A DNA stretch of 64,000 nucleotides from Bog-756 sp963756515. GTDB taxonomy: Bacteria > Actinomycetota > Acidimicrobiia > Acidimicrobiales > RAAP-2. The stretch covers positions 1 through 64,000 of the forward strand of contig CAVWNV010000005.1 in NCBI GenBank assembly GCA_963756515.1, read 5' to 3'. The notes under the pieces were generated by a model. The model saw nothing but the letters and a program-made list of their open reading frames with translations, did no database searches and was not told the origin of the DNA. The position numbers were made by a program, and so were the translations under genes. Shown in pieces: positions 26,379 to 35,575 of this stretch (positions within the stretch are counted from its first letter, which is position 1; every line of letters begins with the position of its first letter).

Positions 26379-27490
26379 CGACCCACCGGGGGCCCGTATT
26401 CGGCGGGGTCGGGTCCGTGCCACCGCTGGCCCTCGCCACATTCGGGCAACAGTGAGCAACGTCCGCAGAGAACGCTGGCGGTACGGCTCGGCTCGGCGCC
26501 GAGAGCCAGGCCGGCCAGGCGCTGAGTACCCGCCAGCGTGCGCCTGGCCGCTCCCATCAACAGGTCCTCGGTCACGGGATCCACGTCGAGTTCGCCGGTC
26601 CGTGTGTAGTAGGTGGCCACCACGAACGGTGGCGCCGGGCTCCGCAGGGCCTCGATCAGGGCGTAGAAGTGGAGATCGGCGCGGTGCTCGATCCGGCGGT
26701 AGCCCGACTTGACCTCGATGATGGCCACCGAGGCCACGTCGCCGGCCGGTGGTCCGATGACCAGGTCGGCCCGGGCGGACAACTCGACGGCGCCGCCGGC
26801 CAACGGCACCCGCATGGCCACCTGCGTGCGCGGGAGCCAGCCCGGATCCAACACCGGCCACCGACGCCGGAGCCCTTCGGCCTGGCGCTCGACCTCGGCC
26901 CGGAGCTCGTCCCGCTCGGCGGCCTGCAGGTGCTCGACCCACGACACCAGGTCGCGCTGATGATCATCCACGGCCAGCGCCGCCAGTCCATCGGCCATGG
27001 GATCGCCGATGGACCCCACCGTGACCAGTTGTCGGAAGAGGACGTCCACGATGGCCCCACAGGCCAGGGCCGCCGACAGCGGGCGGTCACCGAACTCGCT
27101 CGCCACGTAGTGGGCCTCACAGGCCAGCACCCGCGTCAACCGGTCCTTGGTCACCACCAGCGGTGAACCGGTCCGCATCCCCTCCCGGCCACCAGCTGCC
27201 GCGACCACCCCGGCCACGTCGGTTCCGGTGCCGGCGTAGGTCTCGAGGCCGGCCTCGAGACCGGAACGGAGGCGCCGGGCCAGCTCGGGGTCGGCGTCCG
27301 GCCGGGGCCGACCCGTGTTGCGCACCCGTTCCAGCAGGTCATGACCGGCGAGAGGCTCCCAGCGACCGGGATGGACACGATGCCCGATGCCCGGTGCCGG
27401 CTCCTGCGGGGGATGGGCAGGACCGACGGACGGGGCCGTGCCCCGTGCCGCTACGAAGTCAGGCGCCCGGTCAGCGCGATCCATGTCCAT
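26375..27490 (-). CDS. PD-(D/E)XK nuclease with Cas4/AddB-like four-Cys cluster
   Basis: A 371-residue protein with a RecB/Cas4-type nuclease core: Asp242 in SARADLVIG, Glu259-Val-Lys261 in VAIIEVKSGYRR, and a downstream RADLHFYALIEAL helix. One Cys (124, VLACEAHY) precedes the core and three follow (342, 345, 351; VLCGRCSLLPEC), the spacing of [4Fe-4S]-binding Cas4 and AddB nucleases. No CRISPR array or other cas gene is in the window, so this is a stand-alone member. ATG 27490 was picked among three nearby ATGs because GGGAG lies 10 nt upstream. It is co-translated with a downstream apparent inactive relative. Confidence 0.78.
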   Translation of the reverse strand: MDMDRADRAPDFVAARGTAPSVGPAHPPQEPAPGIGHRVHPGRWEPLAGHDLLERVRNTGRPRPDADPELARRLRSGLEAGLETYAGTGTDVAGVVAAAGGREGMRTGSPLVVTKDRLTRVLACEAHYVASEFGDRPLSAALACGAIVDVLFRQLVTVGSIGDPMADGLAALAVDDHQRDLVSWVEHLQAAERDELRAEVERQAEGLRRRWPVLDPGWLPRTQVAMRVPLAGGAVELSARADLVIGPPAGDVASVAIIEVKSGYRRIEHRADLHFYALIEALRSPAPPFVVATYYTRTGELDVDPVTEDLLMGAARRTLAGTQRLAGLALGAEPSRTASVLCGRCSLLPECGEGQRWHGPDPAEYGPPVGR

Positions 27491-27572
27491 CACCAACATG
27501 CTCCCAGTGTGTCGGAAGGGTGTCACACCCCTGCCGGAGCCCGCGGTGGAGTCACCGGTAGCCTCTGGAGCG

Positions 27573-28712
27573 ATGATGCCCGTCGCCGCCGACACCTTCT
27601 TCGCCATCGTCTTCACCCTGTTCGTCGTGGTCACCCTGGTCCTGCTGGTGCTGGTCGTGCGGTTCGTCCTGCAACGGGCGGCGGCGGCCCGGGCCCAGTG
27701 GTTGGCGGAACAGGAGGGAGCCGACGAGGCAGAGCCCCGTCCCCAGACCGCCCTGGTGCTGGCGGGTGGAGGGACCCGCGGGGCCGTGCAGATCGGCATG
27801 CTGCAGGTGCTCACCGAGCACGGCTTCGTGCCGGACCGCATCTACGGATCGTCCGTGGGCGCGGTCAACGGCGTAGCCCTCGCCGGCGATCCCACCCGCG
27901 AGGGTGTCCAGCGCATGACCGAAATCTGGCGCGGGCTGACCCGCGAGGTGGTCTACCCCCAGGGCCGCCTGCACGGACCGTGGCTCTACCTGCAGCAACG
28001 GGATTCGGTATTCGTCAACGCCGGGCTGCGCAAGGTCATCGAGGAGGGGATCGCCTTCGATCGGCTGGAGGAAGCCGTCGTCCCGGTCGAGGTGGTGGCC
28101 ACCTCGCTGACCGACGGCCGTGAGCGATGGTTCACCTACGGGCCCGCGGTGGAGGCGGTCCTGGCCTCGGCGGCCGTGCCGGCCATCTTTCCGCCCGTCG
28201 AGATCGACGGGGAGCGCTTCATCGACGGTGGGGTCGTGAACAATGTCCCCATCCGTCGGGCCATCGAGGGGGGAGCCTCACGGATCGTGGTGCTGCTGTG
28301 CTCTCCGCCGGTCTACACCCCGGCCTCGCCCCGGCGTCCGGTCGAAGCCATGCTCAACGCCCTGTTGATCTCCATCCACGCCCGATTCAGTCGCGACATG
28401 GCGCAATTGCCCCCGGGGGTGGAGGTCATCGTCTGCAGCGGGAGCGAAGGCGGGACCCGCGACTTCGACGACTTCTCGACCACCGACCTCCTGATCGAGC
28501 TCGGGCGGGCCGAGGCCGCCGAGGTCGTCCGCCGCTACGGACTGGGCCGACCGGGCACGGTGGACAGCACCGTGTCCGTCGAGGGTTCCGGACCCTCGGG
28601 ACCCGACGTCCCCGAACCCCGGACGGTGCCCACGGTCGATCTCGACCCTGGTTTCCCCTCGGGTGATCCCTTGGCCGCGGCCCCCTCGACCCATCCGGAG
28701 CCGGGCACGTAG
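27573..28712 (+). CDS. Patatin-like phospholipase, N-terminal membrane anchor
   Basis: A 379-residue patatin. One N-terminal transmembrane helix (FFAIVFTLFVVVTLVLLVLVV, residues about 9-29) precedes the lipase. The oxyanion loop is LAGGGTRGAVQIG, the nucleophile Ser is in YGSSVGAVNG (GxSxG), and the catalytic Asp is in FIDGGVVNN. It probably hydrolyses acyl esters of lipids at the inner membrane face. ATG 27573 follows CTGGAGCG and is just before the TM; the longer open frame is antisense to the nuclease. The Pro/Ser-rich tail (residues about 325-379) overlaps 178 bp of the convergent acyltransferase gene. Confidence 0.86.
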   Translation: MMPVAADTFFAIVFTLFVVVTLVLLVLVVRFVLQRAAAARAQWLAEQEGADEAEPRPQTALVLAGGGTRGAVQIGMLQVLTEHGFVPDRIYGSSVGAVNGVALAGDPTREGVQRMTEIWRGLTREVVYPQGRLHGPWLYLQQRDSVFVNAGLRKVIEEGIAFDRLEEAVVPVEVVATSLTDGRERWFTYGPAVEAVLASAAVPAIFPPVEIDGERFIDGGVVNNVPIRRAIEGGASRIVVLLCSPPVYTPASPRRPVEAMLNALLISIHARFSRDMAQLPPGVEVIVCSGSEGGTRDFDDFSTTDLLIELGRAEAAEVVRRYGLGRPGTVDSTVSVEGSGPSGPDVPEPRTVPTVDLDPGFPSGDPLAAAPSTHPEPGT

Positions 28713-29419
28713 CGACGGACGATCCGGGCCGGGACGCCGGCGATGACGCAGTGGTCGGGGAAGGTTCCCCGGACCACCGCTCCTGCCCCCACCACCACAT
28801 TCCGGCCCAGTTGGGTGCCGGGCAGGATCACCACCCCTGCCCCGAGCCAACTGCCGGTGCCGATGTGGACGGGGATGTCGCTGGGCCACTGGACGTGGAC
28901 GACCTGGTCGGGATCGGCGTAGCCGTGGTTCTGATCGGTGATGTACACGTGGGGACCTGTGTGGACGTCGTCGCCGATGTCGATCTCGAAGTGTCCGACG
29001 ATGTGGCTGTCCCGACCGATCATGCACCGGTCGCCGATGCGCACCACCGGATCGGTGACCATCCGTTGGCCCGGGACCATCCCCGCCGAGATGCTCACGT
29101 AGGGGCCGACTAGCGTGTCCCGGCCGATGTGGATCCACCGCTCTCCGAAGACCGCCCCGGGCGGGAAGGCCAGGCAGCTCCCGCTCCCGAAGGCGCCGAA
29201 CCGGCCGGCCAGGCGGTCATCGGGTCCGGTGGCCCCGTGTCGGGCCATCCAGTTCCATCCAGCCTGGATGGCCGCGCTCGTCCAACGCTTGCGGCGCGTC
29301 GACGGGGCGTGGGGCGGAAGGGAGGGATGCCGCGGGGCGGGGACCCCGCGGTCCTCGCCGACCATGGGGTCATGGTTCCGGCCCGCCCCGGCCCCCACCC
29401 CGGCATCGGCATCTGTCAT
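28535..29419 (-). CDS. Left-handed beta-helix acyltransferase (maltose/colanic-acid acetyltransferase-like)
   Basis: A 294-residue protein whose middle is a hexapeptide-repeat acetyltransferase: VRIGDRCMIGRDSHIVGH, IDIGDDVHTGPHVYITDQNHGY, and VHIGTGSWLGAGVVILPGTQLGRNVVVGAGAVV, then IAGVPARIVR. The catalytic-type His is in DQNHGY. Such enzymes O- or N-acetylate sugars. About 75 N-terminal residues and 55 C-terminal residues are low-complexity; the C-terminal tail overlaps the patatin gene antisense by 178 bp. The start at 29419 has CGGAAG just upstream; a shorter start at MARHGATGPDD is possible. Confidence 0.75.
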   Translation of the reverse strand: MTDADAGVGAGAGRNHDPMVGEDRGVPAPRHPSLPPHAPSTRRKRWTSAAIQAGWNWMARHGATGPDDRLAGRFGAFGSGSCLAFPPGAVFGERWIHIGRDTLVGPYVSISAGMVPGQRMVTDPVVRIGDRCMIGRDSHIVGHFEIDIGDDVHTGPHVYITDQNHGYADPDQVVHVQWPSDIPVHIGTGSWLGAGVVILPGTQLGRNVVVGAGAVVRGTFPDHCVIAGVPARIVRRYVPGSGWVEGAAAKGSPEGKPGSRSTVGTVRGSGTSGPEGPEPSTDTVLSTVPGRPSP

Positions 29420-29548
29420 CTTCCGACGCTAACTGATGACCGTCATCCCCGGCGATCGCGGCTGTCGGGCCGTGACCGCGGCCCGATCCGAGGGGGTACC
29501 GCCGTGACCCGCTCGCCGTCGACCGGTCGCCGTCAATAGAGTCGGCCC

Positions 29549-30316
29549 ATGCACAACGACGACGCCCGGGTCCGGGCCCGTCTGGGTCGCTCCGGATTCG
29601 AGACCGGTTCGGATGTCTACGAGCGGGCCCGGCCCGGTTACCCGCCCGAGGCGGTCGACCATCTGGCCGCCACCGTCGGTCTGGACCCCGGCCGTCTGGT
29701 ACTCGACCTCGCCGCCGGCACCGGGAAGCTCACCCGCCAGTTGCGCCCGTACGGGGCTGCGTGCATCGCCCTCGAACCGTCGCCGTCGATGCGCGACGTG
29801 TTCGCACGGACGGTTCCAGGAGTTCCGGTGGTCGGGGCCACGGCGGAGAACCTTCCGGTGGTCTCCGCCGGCGCGGACGTGGTCGTCGTGGCCCAGGCCT
29901 TCCACTGGTTCGACGCTCCGGTGGCCCTGGCCGAAGTGGCCCGGGTCCTCCGGCCCGGCGGCTGGTTGGCCTTGATCTGGAACGAGCGGGACGAGACCAA
30001 CCCCATGGTCGACGAGTTGGTAACCATCAGCAAGTGGGACCAGTCCGCCCCCTACCCGGTCGGGATGGACTTCGGCGCCGTCCTTGATCGGTGCGGCGGT
30101 TTCGGCCCGGTGCAACGCACCAAGTTCCCGTTCGTGCAGTCGCTGGATCTGACCACCTTCGTCGACCAGGTGGCGTCCCGGAGCTACATCCAGGTACTGC
30201 CGGAGCCCGAACGGGAGGATCTGCTCCAGCGGGTCGAGTCCTTCGGTGCCGCGCAGCCCCAGCCGATCACCATGCCCTACATCACCGATCTCTTCTGCGC
30301 CCAGGTAGCCTCCTGA
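29549..30316 (+). CDS. Class I SAM-dependent methyltransferase
   Basis: A 255-residue methyltransferase (Methyltransf_11/25-like). Motif I is LVLDLAAGTGKLTRQL, an acidic ribose contact lies in ALEPSPSM, motif IV is VVVVAQAFHWFD, and the post-I region EVARVLRPGGWLALIWNE is intact. The FHWFD signature is common in a large actinobacterial family of small-molecule methyltransferases. Upstream spacing is 129 bp from the divergent acyltransferase; the Shine-Dalgarno match is weak. The substrate is unknown. Confidence 0.82.
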   Translation: MHNDDARVRARLGRSGFETGSDVYERARPGYPPEAVDHLAATVGLDPGRLVLDLAAGTGKLTRQLRPYGAACIALEPSPSMRDVFARTVPGVPVVGATAENLPVVSAGADVVVVAQAFHWFDAPVALAEVARVLRPGGWLALIWNERDETNPMVDELVTISKWDQSAPYPVGMDFGAVLDRCGGFGPVQRTKFPFVQSLDLTTFVDQVASRSYIQVLPEPEREDLLQRVESFGAAQPQPITMPYITDLFCAQVAS

Positions 30317-30397
30317 GCGTCGGCCCGGCCCCGGGCCGGAGCGGGGGGCACCGGGCCCACCGCCGCAACCCCGACCTACCGTGGGAGGACCTCGCCG

Positions 30398-30760
30398 ATG
30401 ATCAAGCTGACCTGTCTCCTGAAACGCCGGGAGGGCATGACCCCGAAGGAGTTCCAGGACTACTGGAAGAACAGTCACGGACCTCTGATCGCCTCCAGTC
30501 AGTGCGGGAGCCACGTGATCCGGTACGAGCAGAACCCCCGGCCACTCGACGACTACCGGGGGGACGACGACCGGTCCGGCTACGACGGTGTGACCGTCCA
30601 GTGGTTCGCTTCTATGGACGAGTACTACGCCCACATGAGCGACGTGGACTCGCCGGCGATGTTCGAGGACCTGCCCAAGTTCCTCGATACCGACCACCTC
30701 GAGTTCGTCCTGACCGAAGAACCGCGGGTCATCATGGAGGGCGCCGTCGACTGGAGTTGA
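30398..30760 (+). CDS. EthD domain protein
   Basis: A 120-residue dimeric alpha-beta barrel protein starting MIKLTCLLKRREGMTPKEFQDYW, with the conserved HGPLI motif (KNSHGPLIA) of EthD-like proteins. EthD assists some P450 systems (ethyl tert-butyl ether degradation), and family members are found in oxidative and polyketide pathways. A P450 gene lies about 1 kb downstream, but a different gene intervenes, so linkage is only suggestive. GGGAGG precedes the ATG by 11 nt. Confidence 0.8.
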   Translation: MIKLTCLLKRREGMTPKEFQDYWKNSHGPLIASSQCGSHVIRYEQNPRPLDDYRGDDDRSGYDGVTVQWFASMDEYYAHMSDVDSPAMFEDLPKFLDTDHLEFVLTEEPRVIMEGAVDWS

Positions 30761-30820
30761 CGTGAGGGGAGGACCCGGTCGACGGCGACGGATCGGGGAA
30801 CGTCCCGTTGCTACCGTGGG

Positions 30821-31708
30821 ATGCTGCGCATCGTCTCACTACTGCCCTCCGCCACGGAGATCCTGTTCGCCGTCGGGGCGGGCGACGACGTGCTGGGCGT
30901 CACCTTCGAGTGCGACTTCCCCGAGGAGGCACGGCGTCGGAGCATCGTCTCGACCACCGCGCTGCCGGCCGACCTGACACCGGCACAGATCGACGCGGTG
31001 GTGCGGACACGGATGGCTGCGGGCGAGGATCTCTACACCTTGGACGAGGGAGCCCTGGCCGATCTCGACCCCGATCTCATCGTGACCCAGGACCTGTGTG
31101 CGGTGTGCGCCGTCGCCGTCGACGAGGTCGACGCGGCGCTCGACCTTCTGGGCTGTCGGGCCGACGTCTTGACCCTCGACCCGATGACCCTCACCGAGGT
31201 ACTGGCATCGATCGGGACGGTCGGCGAAGCCACCGGTCACGCCGGTCCCGCCCACCAACTGGAGTCGGAGCTGCGGGGACGGCTGGACGCCGTGGCCCAA
31301 GCCGTGGCCGGTCGCACCCGCCCGTCCGTCGGGATGCTGGAGTGGACCGACCCGCCCTTCGGGGCCGGCCACTGGGTGCCCGACATGGTGACGGCCGGTG
31401 GCGGTCGCTGTGTCCTGGGCCAGGGCGGGGCCCTCTCGGCCCGCCTGTCGTGGAGCGACGTGCGCTCCTGTGGGGCCGACGTCTTCGTGGTGGCGCCCTG
31501 CGGATACCGTCTCGACGGAGCCCGCGAGTTGGCCCGCGCCCTGGCCGACTCCGGACGTCTCCCCGCCGGTGTCCCGGTCTGGGCCGTGGACGCCGACGCC
31601 GCCTTCGTTCGACCGGGCCCCCGATTGGTGGACGGCGTCCAGGCCCTGGCCGGCATCCTTCACCCCGGGTCGGTTCCGGCACGGCCCGACCTGGCCGTGC
31701 CGGTCTGA
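30821..31708 (+). CDS. BtuF-like cobalamin-binding protein without signal peptide
   Basis: A 295-residue protein with the helical-backbone substrate-binding fold: RIVSLLPSATEILFAVGAGD at the N-terminus, VLGVTFECDFPEEA, PDLIVTQDLCAVC, and TLTEVLASIGTVG. The N-terminus has no Sec or lipoprotein signal, so it is probably cytosolic, unlike periplasmic BtuF of a B12 ABC importer. No btuCD genes adjoin. Cytosolic BtuF-like proteins are common in actinobacteria and may bind cobalamin or another metal chelate; the role is uncertain. Confidence 0.75.
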   Translation: MLRIVSLLPSATEILFAVGAGDDVLGVTFECDFPEEARRRSIVSTTALPADLTPAQIDAVVRTRMAAGEDLYTLDEGALADLDPDLIVTQDLCAVCAVAVDEVDAALDLLGCRADVLTLDPMTLTEVLASIGTVGEATGHAGPAHQLESELRGRLDAVAQAVAGRTRPSVGMLEWTDPPFGAGHWVPDMVTAGGGRCVLGQGGALSARLSWSDVRSCGADVFVVAPCGYRLDGARELARALADSGRLPAGVPVWAVDADAAFVRPGPRLVDGVQALAGILHPGSVPARPDLAVPV

Positions 31709-31764
31709 ACCGGCCCGCACGCCTCCGTTGACAGTCCCCTTGCCCGGACGTAGGATCCAGTTTA

Positions 31765-31781
31765 TCGGACATTGTGTCCGA
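31765..31781. promoter_or_regulatory. 17-bp palindrome, probable TetR operator
   Basis: TCGGACA-TTG-TGTCCGA is a perfect inverted repeat with 7-bp arms, ending 22 bp before the P450 ATG. This is the size and layout of TetR-family operators. The tetR gene directly follows the P450 gene in the same operon, so autoregulation of the pair is the likely purpose. It also overlaps a possible GTG start at 31774, which argues for the ATG at 31804. Confidence 0.65.
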
Positions 31782-31803
31782 ACGACTGGAAGGACCATCC
31801 GGT

Positions 31804-33057
31804 ATGGCACAGGACGAGATCGACATCAGCGGCATCACCTTCGACGACATCAATCTCCTGGACTCCAAGGCCTTCGCCGACCACGTGCCCCACGAGTGGT
31901 TCGCCTTCCTCCGGAAGAACGCCCCGGTGTGGTGGCAGGAGGAGGAGGACGGCCCCGGCTTCTGGGCGGTGACCTCCCACGCCGACGCCACGACGGTCAA
32001 CCGCGACTTCGAGCACTTCTCGTCCTCCAAGCAGGCGACCTTCCTCTGGGACCTCGGCCCCGACGATCTGGCCCAGCAGCAGATGCTCATGTTGAACATG
32101 GACCCCCCGCTCCACACCCGCTACCGACGACTGGTCAACAAGGGCTTCACCCCCCGGATGGTCAACCAGCTCCACGAGCGGATCAACGCCGCGGCCGACA
32201 ACATCATCGACTCGGTCATCGAGAAGGGCAGTGCCGACTTCGTCACCGACATGGCCGCCGAGCTTCCACTGGTGGTGATCGCCGAACTGTTGGGCGTGCC
32301 CAACGAGGACCGGCACCGGATGTTCAACTGGTCCAACCGGATGATCGGTGGCGATGATCCCGAGTACCAGACCGACGACTCGGTCCCCCAGCAGGCCGCC
32401 ATGGAGCTCTACGCCTACGCGTCAGCTCTGTTCGAGGCCAAGCGGATCGACCCTCACGAAGATCTGATGAGCGTGCTCACCGAGGTCGAGGTGGAGGGCG
32501 AGAAGCTCAACTCCATCGAGTTGGAGCTGTTCTTCCTGCTGCTGACGGTGGCCGGCAACGAGACCACCCGCAATCTCATCTCGGGTGGGATGGCGGCCTT
32601 CTTCGAACATCCCGAGCAGTGGGAGATGCTCCGCAACGACCGGTCGCTGCTGCCTTCGGCCACGGAGGAGATGCTCCGCTACGTGAGCCCGGTGATGAAC
32701 TTCCGCCGTCAGACCACGAGCGCATTCGATCTCGGGGATCAGCACATCGAAGAGGACACCAAGGTGGTCTTCTTCCATATCTCGGCCAACCGCGACGAGA
32801 GCGTCTTCGAGAATCCGCAGGCCTTCGACATCACCCGCGACCCCAATCCCCACATGGCCTTCGGTGCCGGGGGTCCGCACTTCTGCCTGGGGGCCAACCT
32901 GGCCCGCATGGAGATCCGGGTCATGTTCGAGCACCTTCTCGACCGGATGCCCGACATCGCCCTCGACGGTGAGGTCGAGCGTCTCCAATCAGCATTCATC
33001 AGCGGCGTGAAGCACATTCCCGTGTCGTTCCCGACCGCGGCCCGCCTCTCAGCCTGA
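31804..33057 (+). CDS. Cytochrome P450
   Basis: A 417-residue soluble P450. Oxygen-binding I-helix motif VAGNETTRN; ExxR in EEMLRYVSP; heme loop FGAGGPHFCLGANLARME with the axial Cys at 361. N-terminal sequence MDPPLHTRYRRLVNKGFTP is typical of bacterial class I CYPs and resembles the mycobacterial CYP124/125/142 group that hydroxylates steroid side chains or fatty acids. A ferredoxin partner is not adjacent. ATG 31804 has AAGGA about 9 nt upstream. It overlaps the tetR gene by one base (TGATG). Confidence 0.9.
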   Translation: MAQDEIDISGITFDDINLLDSKAFADHVPHEWFAFLRKNAPVWWQEEEDGPGFWAVTSHADATTVNRDFEHFSSSKQATFLWDLGPDDLAQQQMLMLNMDPPLHTRYRRLVNKGFTPRMVNQLHERINAAADNIIDSVIEKGSADFVTDMAAELPLVVIAELLGVPNEDRHRMFNWSNRMIGGDDPEYQTDDSVPQQAAMELYAYASALFEAKRIDPHEDLMSVLTEVEVEGEKLNSIELELFFLLLTVAGNETTRNLISGGMAAFFEHPEQWEMLRNDRSLLPSATEEMLRYVSPVMNFRRQTTSAFDLGDQHIEEDTKVVFFHISANRDESVFENPQAFDITRDPNPHMAFGAGGPHFCLGANLARMEIRVMFEHLLDRMPDIALDGEVERLQSAFISGVKHIPVSFPTAARLSA

Positions 33058-33677
33058 TGCCGGGGCGCCAGCCCGCCGAGACCCTCAAAGAGGTCATCCG
33101 GGACTTCCGGCGCGACCAGGTGATCGAAGTGGCCCGACGGTTGTTCGGGGAGCGCGGCACCACCGATGTGCCGATGGACGAGATTGCGGCGGCGGCCGGG
33201 GTGGCCCGTTCGACGGTCTACGTCTACTTCGCCAACCGGGACGAACTGCTGCGAGCCTGCCTGAAGGGGATGCACGAGCAACTGCTCGACGCCATCGCCG
33301 AAGTCTGGGAGCAGGACGACGAGCCCGCACACCGACTCGAGCGGCTGGTCGAGGCCCTCTTGGACCGGATCGACGACAATCCCTCGTTCTTCCGACTGGC
33401 CCTACTGACCCAGGGCTCGGTTATCCAGGGCGGGGAGGCCGTGGGGACCGAGCTGGCCCTGATCGGGCTCAATGTGGCCCGACTGATCAGCGATCTCTAC
33501 GTCGACGGGGTGGAGTCGGGCATCTTCAGGGCCATCGACCCGGACCGGGCCATCGATCTCATCGGCCAACAGATCTACGGCGCCATGTCGGTGCGGGCGG
33601 CCGAACCCCTACCCCGTCCGGCATCGGTGGCGGCCGCCGAGATCTGCGAGTTCCTCCTGCGAGGCCTCGGAGCCTGA
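33057..33677 (+). CDS. TetR-family regulator
   Basis: A 206-residue regulator. The N-terminal HTH reads VIEVARRLFGERGTTDVPMDEIAAAAGVA, followed by RSTVYVYFANRDELLRACL; the C-terminal all-helical domain is the ligand part. The ATG overlaps the P450 stop by one base, so both are translated from one message. The palindrome at 31765-31781 is the probable operator. The ligand is likely the P450 substrate or a related lipid or steroid-like compound (inference). Confidence 0.85.
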   Translation: MPGRQPAETLKEVIRDFRRDQVIEVARRLFGERGTTDVPMDEIAAAAGVARSTVYVYFANRDELLRACLKGMHEQLLDAIAEVWEQDDEPAHRLERLVEALLDRIDDNPSFFRLALLTQGSVIQGGEAVGTELALIGLNVARLISDLYVDGVESGIFRAIDPDRAIDLIGQQIYGAMSVRAAEPLPRPASVAAAEICEFLLRGLGA

Positions 33678-33805
33678 GTCAGCCTCCGGCTCTTCTCCCG
33701 GTCAGCCTCCGGCTCTTCTCCCGGTCAGCCTCCGGCTCTTCTCCCGGTCAGCCTCCGGCTCTTCTCCCGGTCAGCCTCCGGCTCTTCTCCCGGTCAGCCT
33801 CCGGC
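33678..33805. repeat. 23-bp tandem repeat array, 5.5 copies
   Basis: The unit GTCAGCCTCCGGCTCTTCTCCCG is repeated five times without change (33678-33792), and a sixth partial copy (33793-33805) contains the last codons and stop of the MoaD/ThiS gene (GGAGGCTGA read on the minus strand). Each unit can form the small hairpin AGCC-TCC-GGCT. The array fills the gap between two convergent genes, so it may act as a string of weak terminators. Perfect identity suggests recent expansion by slippage. There are no spacers, so it is not CRISPR. Confidence 0.9.
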
Positions 33806-34069
33806 GACGGCCGGCACGATCGAGAGTGTCTGGCCGTCGGGGACGGGGGTGGCCAAGCCGTCGAGGAACCGGACGTCTTCGTCGGCGAGGAACACGTTCA
33901 CGAACCGCCGCAGGCCTCCACTGTCGTCGAAGATCCGCTCGGCGAACCCCTCGTGGGCGGCGTCGAGGGCCTTGAGTGCCTCACCCACCGTGGAACCTTC
34001 GACGGTGACCTCTCCCACGCCCCCGGTGAGCGTACGAAGCTGGGTGGGGATACGGACCTTGACGCTCAT
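33794..34069 (-). CDS. MoaD/ThiS-family sulfur carrier protein
   Basis: A 91-residue ubiquitin-fold protein ending in Gly-Gly (IVPAVAGG), the C-terminus that is adenylated and thiocarboxylated by MoeB/ThiF-type E1 enzymes. VKVRIPTQLRTLTGGVGEVTVEG and VNVFLADEDVRFLDGLATPV match the MoaD/CysO group. It follows the threonine synthase gene by 34 bp on the same strand, so the pair is probably co-transcribed. In mycobacteria, CysO pairs with the PLP enzyme CysM for cysteine synthesis; here the partner is a threonine-synthase-type PLP enzyme. It could still serve molybdopterin or cysteine synthesis. Confidence 0.85.
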   Translation of the reverse strand: MSVKVRIPTQLRTLTGGVGEVTVEGSTVGEALKALDAAHEGFAERIFDDSGGLRRFVNVFLADEDVRFLDGLATPVPDGQTLSIVPAVAGG

Positions 34070-34103
34070 GGTGTGCTCCTCGCGACTGACTGGTTGTGCC
34101 GGC

Positions 34104-35336
<1,233 letters not shown>

Positions 35337-35575
35337 AGTGGTCTCCTCATCGCTCGGGCATTGGCACCTGGTACGAAGTCCGGTCTGCCTCAACAGACCG
35401 GGGTCCTCGCTCTGGTTGCCGCAGCGTCAATGGGCCCGGTCCCTCAGCTGCTCTGGATGATGACCTCCATTTTGGTCGACGAGAGGGCTTCCCGTCAATG
35501 CAATGGGGGCGATGTGCCTCGTCGTAGGCCCGACTCGGTTCCACACGGCCACTCCGCGTGAGCGATGATGGCACC

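Noticed and set aside
33678..33805. CRISPR-like repeats
   Set aside because: Copies are head-to-tail without spacers and only 23 bp long; no cas genes nearby. The Cas4-like nuclease at 26-27 kb is 6 kb away and paired with a different gene.
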